This document shows positions 54,220 to 64,000 of a DNA stretch of 64,000 bases, piece by piece (the stretch's first letter is position 1; the number at the start of each line of letters is the position of its first letter). The stretch comes from Paragordius varius. Taxonomy: Eukaryota > Nematomorpha. Position numbers and translations under genes: made by a program. The notes under the pieces were generated by a model. It saw only the letters and a list, made by a program, of their open reading frames with translations, made no database searches and was not told where the DNA came from. Location of the stretch: the NCBI GenBank assembly GCA_964247055.1, contig OZ176052.1, positions 6,820,001 to 6,884,000 of the forward strand. Direction: 5' to 3'.

Positions 54220-57200
54220 ACAATCAACGATATAATTTCAACAATCAATATCTATTACTTATTAATAATTTAGACTTTCCAACAATCAACCATATATTTT
54301 CAACAATTAAATTATATCACCATTAATATTTTAGTCTTTCCAACAATCAACCATATATTTTCAACAATCAATATGTATTACCCATTAATATTTTAGTCTT
54401 TCCAACAATCAACTATATATTTTCAACAATATTATGTATTACCCATTAATATTTTAGTTTTTTCAACAATCAACCATATATTTTCAACAATCAAATTACA
54501 TCACCCATTAATATTTTAGTATTTCCAACAATCAACCATATATTTTCAACAATTAAATTATATCACCATTAATATTTTAGTCTTTCCAACAATCAACCAT
54601 ATATTTTCAACAATCAATATGTATTACCCATTAATATTTTAGTCTTTTCAACAATCAACCATATATTTTCAACAATTAAATTATATCACCATTAGTATTT
54701 TAGTCTTTCCAACAATCAACCATATAATTTCAACAATCAATATGTATTACCCATTAATATTTTAGTCTTTTCAACAATCAACCGTATATTTTCAACAATC
54801 AAATTATATCACCCATTAATATTTTAGTATTTCCAACAATCAACCATATAATTTCAACAATCAATATGTATTACCCATTAATATTTTAGTCTTTTCAACA
54901 ATCAACCATATATATTCAACAATCAAATTATATCACCATTAATATTTTAGTATTTCCAACAATCAACCATATATTTTCAACAATCAAATTCAATCACCTA
55001 TTAATATTTTAGTATTTCCAACAATCAACCAAATATTTTCAACAATCAATATGTATTAACCATTAATATTTTAGTCTTTCCAACAACCATATATTTTCAA
55101 CAATTAAATTATATCACCATTAATATTTTAGTCTTTCCAACAATCAACCAAATATTTTCAACAATCAATATGTATTAACCATTAATATTTTAGTCTTTCC
55201 AACAATCAACCATATATTTTCAACAATTAAATTATATCACCATTAGTATTTTAGTCTTTCCAACAATCAACCATATAATTTCAACAATCAATATGTATTA
55301 CCCATTAATATTTTAGTCTTTTCAACAATCAACCGTATATTTTCAACAATCAAATTATATCACCCATTAATATTTTATTATTTCCAACAATCAACCATGT
55401 ATTTTCAACAATCAAATTCAATCACCTATTAATATTTTAGTATTTCCAACAATCAACCAAATATTTTCATCAATCAATATTTATTAACCATTAATATATT
55501 AGCCTTTCCAACAATCAACCATATATTTTCAACAAACAAATTATATCACCATTAATATTTTAGTCTTTCCAACAATCAACCATATATTTTCAACAATCAA
55601 TATGTATTACCCATTAATATTTTAGTCTTTCCAACAATCAACCATATATTTTCAACAATATTATGTATTACCCATTAATATTTTAGTTTTTTCAACAATC
55701 AACCATATGTTTTCAACAATCAAATTATATCACCCATTAATATTTTAGTATTTCCAACAATCAACCATATATTTTCAACAATTAAATTATATCACCATTA
55801 ATATTTTAGTCTTTCCAACAATCAACCATATATTTTCAACAATCAATATGTATTACCCATTAATATTTTAGTCTTTTCAACAATCAACCATATATTTTCA
55901 ACAATTAAATTATATCACCATTAGTATTTTAGTCTTTCCAACAATCAACCATATAATTTCAACAATCAATATGTATTACCCATTAATATTTTAGTCTTTT
56001 CAACAATCAACCGTATATTTTCAACAATCAAATTATATCACCCATTAATATTTTAGTATTTCCAACAATCAACCATATATTTTCAACAATCAAATTCAAT
56101 CACCTATTAATATTTTAGTATTTCCAACAATCAACCAAATATTTTCAACAATCAATATGTATTAACCATTAATATTTTAGTCTTTCCAACAATCAACCAT
56201 ATATTTTTAACAAACAAATTATATCACCATTAATATTTTAGTATTTCCAACAATCAACCATATATTTTCAACAATCAAATTCAATCACCTATTAATATTT
56301 TGGTATTTCCAACAATCAACCAAATATTTTCAACAATCAATATGTATTAACCATTAATATTTTAGTCTTTCCAACAACCATATATTTTCAACAATTAAAT
56401 TATATCACCATTAATATTTTAGTCTTTCCAACAATCAACGATATAATTTCAACAATCAATATCTATTACTTATTAATAATTTAGACTTTCCAACAATCAA
56501 CCATATATTTTCAACAATTAAATTATATCACCATTAATATTTTAGCCTTTCCAACAATCAACCATATATTTTCAACAAACAAATTATATCACCATTAATA
56601 TTTTAGTGTTTCCAACAATCAACCATATATTTTCAACAATCAAATTCAATCACCTATTAATATTTTAGTATTTCCAACAATCAACCAAATATTTTCAACA
56701 ATCAATATGTATTAACCATTAATATTTTAGTCTTTCCAACAACCATATATTTTCAACAATTAAATTATATCACCATTAATATTTTAGTCTTTCCAACAAT
56801 CAACGATATAATTTCAACAATCAATATCTATTACTTATTAATAATTTAGACTTTCCAACAATCAACCATATATTTTCAACAATTAAATTATATCACCATT
56901 AATATTTTAGTCTTTCCAACAATCAACCATATATTTTCAATAATCAATATGTATTACCCATTAATATTTTAGTCTTTTCAACAATCAACCATATATTTTC
57001 AACAATTAAATTATATCACCATTAGTATTTTAGTCTTTCCAACAATCAACCATATAATTTCAACAATCAATATGTATTACCCATTAATATTTTAGTCTTT
57101 TCAACAATCAACCGTATATTTTCAACAATCAAATTATATCACCCATTAATATTTTAGTATTTCCAACAATCAACCATATATTTTCAACAATCAAATTCAA

Positions 57201-60200
57201 TCACCTATTAATATTTTAGTATTTCCAACAATCAACCAAATATTTTCAACAATCAATATGTATTAACCATTAATATTTTAGTCTTTCCAACAATCAACCA
57301 TATATTTTTAACAAACAAATTATATCACCATTAATATTTTAGTGTTTCCAACAATCAACCATATATTTTCAACAATCAAATTCAATCACCTATTAATAAT
57401 TTAGTATTTCCAACAATCAACCAAATATTTTCAACAATCAATATGTATTAACCATTAATATTTTAGTCTTTCCAACAACCATATATTTTCAACAATTAAA
57501 TTATATCACCATTAATATTTTAGTCTTTGCAACAATCAACGATATAATTTCAACAATCAATATCTATTACTTATTAATAATTTAGACTTTCCAACAATCA
57601 ACCATATATTTTCAACAATTAAATTATATCACCATTAATATTTTAGTCTTTCCAACAATCAACCATATATTTTCAACAATCAATATGTATTACCCATTAA
57701 TATTTTAGTCTTTCCAACAATCAACCATATATTTTCAACAATATTATGTATTACCCATTAATATTTTAGTTTTTTCAACAATCAACCATATATTTTCAAC
57801 AATCAAATTACATCACCCATTAATATTTTAGTATTTCCAACAATCAACCATATATTTTCAACAATTAAATTATATCACCATTAATATTTTAGTCTTTCCA
57901 ACAATCAACCATATATTTTCAACAATCAATATGTATTACCCATTAATATTTTAGTCTTTTCAACAATCAACCATATATTTTCAACAATTAAATTATATCA
58001 CCATTAGTATTTTAGTCTTTCCAACAATCAACCATATAATTTCAACAATCAATATGTATTACCCATTAATATTTTAGTCTTTTCAACAATCAACCGTATA
58101 TTTTCAACAATCAAATTATATCACCCATTAATATTTTAGTATTTCCAACAATCAACCATATATTTTCAACAATCAAATTCAATCACCTATTAATATTTTA
58201 GTATTTCCAACAATCAACCAAATATTTTCAACAATTAATATGTATTAACCATTAATATTTTAGTCTTTCCAACAATCAACCATATATTTTTAACAAACAA
58301 ATTATATCACCATTAATATTTTAGTATTTCCAACAATCAACCATATATTTTCAACAATCAAATTCAATCACCTATTAATATTTTAGTATTTCCAACAATC
58401 AACCAAATATTTTCAACAATCAATATGTATTAACCATTAATATTTTAGTCTTTCCAACAACCATATATTTTCAACAATTAAATTATATCACCATTAATAT
58501 TTTAGTCTTTCCAACAATCAACGATATAATTTCAACAATCAATATCTATTACTTATTAATAATTTAGACTTTCCAACAATCAACCATATATTTTCAACAA
58601 TCAAATTCAATCACCTATTAATATTTTAGTATTTCCAACAATCAACCAAATATTTTCAACAATTAATATGTATTAACCATTAATATTTTAGTCTTTCCAA
58701 CAATCAACCATATATTTTTAACAAACAAATTATATCACCATTAATATTTTAGTATTTCCAACAATCAACCATATATTTTCAACAATCAAATTCAATCACC
58801 TATTAATATTTTAGTATTTCCAACAATCAACCAAATATTTTCAACAATCAATATGTATTAACCATTAATATTTTAGTCTTTCCAACAACCATATATTTTC
58901 AACAATTAAATTATATCACCATTAATATTTTAGTCTTTCCAACAATCAAACATATAATTTCAACAATCAATATGTATTACCCATTAATATTTTAGTCTTT
59001 TCAACAATCAACCGTATATTTTCAACAATCAAATTATATCACCCATTAATTTTTTAGTATTTCCAACAATCAACCACATATTTTCAACAATTAAATTATA
59101 TCACCATTAATATTTTAGTCTTTCCAACATTCAACCATATAATTTCAACAATCAATATGTATTACCCATTAATAATTTAGTCTTTTCAACAATCAACCGT
59201 ATATTTTCAACAATTATATTATATCACCCATTAATATTTTAGTATTTCCAACAATCAACCAAATATTTTCAACAATCAATATGTATTAACCATTAATATT
59301 TTAGTCTTTCCAACAATCAACCATATATTTCCAACAAACAAATTATATCACCATTAATATTTTAGTCTTTTCAACAATCAACCGTATATTTTCAACAATC
59401 AAATTATATCATCCATTAATATTTTAGTATTTCCAACAATCAACCAAATATTTTCAACAATCAAATGATATCACCATTAATATTTTAGTCTTTTCAACAA
59501 TCAACCGTATATTTTCAACAATCAAATTATATCACCCATTAATATTTTAGTCTTTCCAACAACCATATATTTTCAACAATTAAATTATATCACCATTATT
59601 ATTTTAGTCTTTCCAACAATCAACGATATATTTTCTACAATCAATATGTATTACCCATTAATATTTTTGTCTTTTCAACAATCAACCATATATTTTCAAC
59701 AATCAAAATGTATTACCCATTAATATTTTATTTCCAACAATCAACCAAATATTTTCAACAATCAATATGTATTACTCATTAATATTTTAGTCTTTCCAAC
59801 AATCAACGATATAATTTCAACAATCAATATCTATTACTTATTAATAATTTAGACTTTCCAACAATCAACCATATATTTTCAACAATTAAATTATATCACC
59901 ATTAATATTTTAGTCTTTCCAACAATCAACCATATATTTTCAACAATCAATATGTATTACCCATTAATATTTTAGTCTTTCCAACAATCAACCATATATT
60001 TTCAACAATATTATGTATTACCCATTAATATTTTAGTTTTTTCAACAATCAACCATATATTTTCAACAATCAAATTACATCACCCATTAATATTTTAGTA
60101 TTTCCAACAATCAACCATATATTTTCAACAATTAAATTATATCACCATTAATATTTTAGTCTTTCCAACAATCAACCATATATTTTCAACAATCAATATG

Positions 60201-61490
60201 TATTACCCATTAATATTTTAGTCTTTTCAACAATCAACCATATATTTTCAACAATTAAATTATATCACCATTAGTATTTTAGTCTTTCCAACAATCAACC
60301 ATATAATTTCAACAATCAATATGTATTACCCATTAATATTTTAGTCTTTTCAACAATCAACCGTATATTTTCAACAATCAAATTATATCACCCATTAATA
60401 TTTTAGTATTTCCAACAATCAACCATATAATTTCAACAATCAATATGTATTACCCATTAATATTTTAGTCTTTTCAACAATCAACCATATATATTCAACA
60501 ATCAAATTATATCACCATTAATATTTTAGTATTTCCAACAATCAACCATATATTTTCAACAATCAAATTCAATCACCTATTAATATTTTAGTATTTCCAA
60601 CAATCAACCAAATATTTTCAACAATCAATATGTTTTAACCATTAATATTTTAGTCTTTCCAACAACTATATATTTTCAACAATTAAATTATATCACCATT
60701 AATATTTTAGTCTTTCCAACAATCAACCAAATATTTTCAACAATCAATATGTATTAACCATTAATATTTTAGTCTTTCCAACAATCAACCATATATTTTC
60801 AACAATTAAATTATATCACCATTAGTATTTTAGTCTTTCCAACAATCAACCATATAATTTCAACAATCAATATGTATTACCCATTAATATTTTAGTCTTT
60901 TCAACAATCAACCGTATATTTTCAACAATCAAATTATATCACCCATTAATATTTTATTATTTCCAACAATCAACCATGTATTTTCAACAATCAAATTCAA
61001 TCACCTATTAATATTTTAGTATTTCCAACAATCAACCAAATATTTTCATCAATCAATATTTATTAACCATTAATATTTTAGCCTTTCCAACAATCAACCA
61101 TATATTTTCAACAAACAAATTATATCACCATTAATATTTTAGTCTTTCCAACAATCAACCATATATTTTCAACAATCAATATGTATTACCCATTAATATT
61201 TTAGTCTTTCCAACAATCAACCATATATTTTCAACAATATTATGTATTACCCATTAATATTTTAGTTTTTTCAACAATCAACCATATATTTTCAACAATC
61301 AAATTATATCACCCATTAATATTTTAGTATTTCCAACAATCAACCATATATTTTCAACAATTAAATTATATCACCATTAATATTTTAGTCTTTCCAACAA
61401 TCAACCATATATTTTCAACAATCAATATGTATTACCCATTAATATTTTAGTCTTTTCAACAATCAACCATATATTTTCAACAATTAAATA
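54220..61490 (+). repeat. duplication shifted 5,579 bp
   Basis: 54,220-55,911 recurs at 59,800-61,490, shift 5,579 bp, read at 54,242, 54,910 (variant tatatattcaac) and 55,502 (gcctttcc). The intervening DNA is the same satellite with other unit orders. Confidence 0.7.
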
Positions 61491-64000
61491 ATATCACCTA
61501 TTAATATTTTAGTATTTCCAACAATCAACCAAATATTTTCAACAATCAATATGTATTAACCATTAATATTTTAGTCTTTCCAACAATCAACCATATATTT
61601 TCAACAATCAATATGTATTACCCATTAATATTTTAGTCTTTCCAACAATCAACCATATAATTTCAACAATCAATATGTATTACCCATTAATATTTTAGTC
61701 TTTTCAACAATCAACCGTATATTTTCAACAATCAAATTATATCACCCATTAATATTTTAGTATTTCCAACAATCAACCATATATTTTCAACAATCAAATT
61801 CAATCACCTATTAATATTTTAGTATTTCCAACAATCAACCAAATATTTTCAACAATCAATATGTATTAACCATTAATATTTTAGTCTTTCCAACAATCAA
61901 CCATATATTTTTAACAAACAAATTATATCACCATTAATATTTTAGTGTTTCCAACAATCAACCATATATTTTCAACAATCAAATTCAATCACCTATTAAT
62001 ATTTTAGTATTTCCAACAATCAACCAAATATTTTCAACAATCAATATGTATTAACCATTAATATTTTAGTCTTTCCAACAACCATATATTTTCAACAATT
62101 AAATTATATCACCATTAATATTTTAGTCTTTCCAACAATCAACGATATAATTTCAACAATCAATATCTATTACTTATTAATAATTTAGACTTTCCAACAA
62201 TCAACCATATATTTTCAACAATTAAATTATATCACCATTAATATTTTAGCCTTTCCAACAATCAACCATATATTTTCAACAAACAAATTATATCACCATT
62301 AATATTTTAGTGTTTCCAACAATCAACCATATATTTTCAACAATCAAATTCAATCACCTATTAATATTTTAGTATTTCCAACAATCAACCATATAATTTC
62401 AACAATCAATATGTATTACCCATTAATATTTTAGTCTTTTCAACAATCAACCGTATATTTTCAACAATCAAATTATATCACCCATTAATATTTTAGTATT
62501 TCCAACAATCAACCATATATTTTCAACAATCAAATTCAATCACCTATTAATATTTTAGTATTTCCAACAATCAACCAAATATTTTCAACAATCAATATGT
62601 ATTAACCATTAATATTTTAGTCTTTCCAACAATCAACCATATATTTTTAACAAACAAATTATATCACCATTAATATTTTAGTGTTTCCAACAATCAACCA
62701 TATATTTTCAACAATCAAATTCAATCACCTATTAATATTTTAGTATTTCCAACAATCAACCAAATATTTTCAACAATCAATATGTATTAACCATTAATAT
62801 TTTAGTCTTTCCAACAACCATATATTTTCAACAATTAAATTATATCACCATTAATATTTTAGTCTTTCCAACAATCAACGATATAATTTCAACAATCAAT
62901 ATCTATTACTTATTAATAATTTAGACTTTCCAACAATCAACCATATATTTTCAACAATTAAATTATATCACCATTAATATTTTAGTCTTTCCAACAATCA
63001 ACCATATATTTTCAACAATCAATATGTATTACCCATTAATATTTTAGTCTTTCCAACAATCAACCATATATTTTCAACAATATTATGTATTACCCATTAA
63101 TATTTTAGTTTTTTCAACAATCAACCATATATTTTCAACAATCAAATTACATCACCCATTAATATTTTAGTATTTCCAACAATCAACCATATATTTTCAA
63201 CAATTAAATTATATCACCATTAATATTTTAGTCTTTCCAACAATCAACCATATATTTTCAACAATCAATATGTATTACCCATTAATATTTTAGTCTTTTC
63301 AACAATCAACCATATATTTTCAACAATTAAATTATATCACCATTAGTATTTTAGTCTTTCCAACAATCAACCATATAATTTCAACAATCAATATGTATTA
63401 CCCATTAATATTTTAGTCTTTTCAACAATCAACCGTATATTTTCAACAATCAAATTATATCACCCATTAATATTTTAGTATTTCCAACAATCAACCATAT
63501 ATTTTCAACAATCAAATTCAATCACCTATTAATATTTTAGTATTTCCAACAATCAACCAAATATTTTCAACAATCAATATGTATTAACCATTAATATTTT
63601 AGTCTTTTCAACAATCAAACATATATTTTCAACAATCAATATGTATTACTCATTAATATTTTAGTCTTTCCAACAATCAACGATATAATTTCAACAATCA
63701 ATATCTATTACTTATTAATATTTTAGACTTTCCAACAATCAACCAAATATTTTCAACAATCAATATGTATTACCCATTAATATTTTATTTCCAACAATCA
63801 ACCATATATTTTCAACAATTAAATTATATCACCATTAGTATTTTAGTCTTTCCAACAATCAACCATATAATTTCAACAATCAATATGTATTACCCATTAA
63901 TATTTTAGTCTTTTCAACAATCAACCATATATATTCAACAATCAAATTATATCACCATTAATATTTTAGTATTTCCAACAATCAACCATATATTTTCAAC

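Larger units (their letters stand above)
27901..64000 (+). repeat. satellite array 2, unit about 61 bp
   Basis: Head-to-tail units of 60-62 bp, each starting aatattttagt and containing two caacaatcaa words about 22 bp apart, then attatatcaccatt or a variant. At least five unit types recur, marked by ccgtatatttt, ccatgtatttt with attcaatcacctatt, ccaaatatttt with gtattaacc, ccatatatttt with ttaaattatatcacc, and ccatataattt with tatgtattaccc. Successive ccgtat units are spaced at multiples of the monomer (about 305, 489, 247 and 185 bp). A rarer type carries cgatataattt and is followed by aataatttagac. All units lie in one orientation and the array continues past the right end. A typical unit has 12 C and 1 G on the plus strand. 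Confidence 0.95.

Noticed and set aside
54088-54273. 61-codon frame in array 2
   Set aside because: It is a chance open frame created by one unit variant and is not kept in neighbouring copies.
12181-64000. CRISPR-like array
   Set aside because: There are no unique spacers; the whole unit repeats, the period is that of a satellite, and the context is eukaryotic.
12181-64000. Telomere or subtelomere repeat
   Set aside because: The units are 61 and 142 bp, not short G-rich telomere words, and no TTAGGG-type run is present.

Overview
The window is eukaryotic, very AT-rich nuclear DNA (about three quarters A+T) with no bacterial features: no operons, no ribosome binding sites, no long open frames. 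The animal-type RTE-clade LINE, the TTAA-flanked piggyBac-like MITE and the satellite point to an invertebrate genome. Several candidate introns at the left are only 24 to 35 nt long, which is rare in animals and is known from dicyemids and orthonectids. That placement is inference, not identification.

Region 1 (1-10,400) is low-copy DNA with candidate split genes on both strands. From the left: the 5' end of a probable secreted protein running off the window (minus, 1-237); a six-part candidate gene (plus, 1427-2326) facing a second candidate (minus, 2447-3465) across about 120 bp; a foldback-like stretch and a perfect-stem hairpin (3720-4222); one lone plausible exon (4303-4435); a hydrophobic, probably membrane-protein region (minus, 4727-5580); and the best-supported gene, an 11-exon, 334-residue chain (plus, 6219-10009) whose splice phases all agree and which contains introns of 24, 26 and 25 nt. 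None of these proteins was recognised. At this base composition a stop falls about once per 11 codons by chance, so single open frames of 60-80 codons mean little. The weight rests on splice signals, phase agreement and near-continuous frames.

Region 2 (10,413-12,180) holds two mobile elements: a 491-bp non-autonomous piggyBac-like MITE with 14-bp inverted ends and TTAA duplications, and a 5'-truncated, decayed RTE-type LINE whose 3' end lies at the satellite edge.

Region 3 (12,181-64,000, beyond the right end) is one continuous tandem satellite of nearly 52 kb, all in one orientation. Up to about 27.9 kb the unit is about 142 bp (61 + 81); after that it is about 61 bp. Both are built from the same roughly 20-bp words, seven and three of them respectively. 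The plus strand is extremely C-rich and G-poor (about 12 C to 1 G per 61-bp unit). Kilobase-scale tandem duplications are layered on the monomers, with shifts of 785, 1,082, 1,427-1,430, 4,114, 4,411-4,412, 4,969, 5,579 and 5,584 bp. The left edge is more diverged than the interior. No gene, rRNA, tRNA or other transposon was seen inside. The array has the layout of a centromeric or pericentromeric satellite, but nothing in the sequence proves that role.
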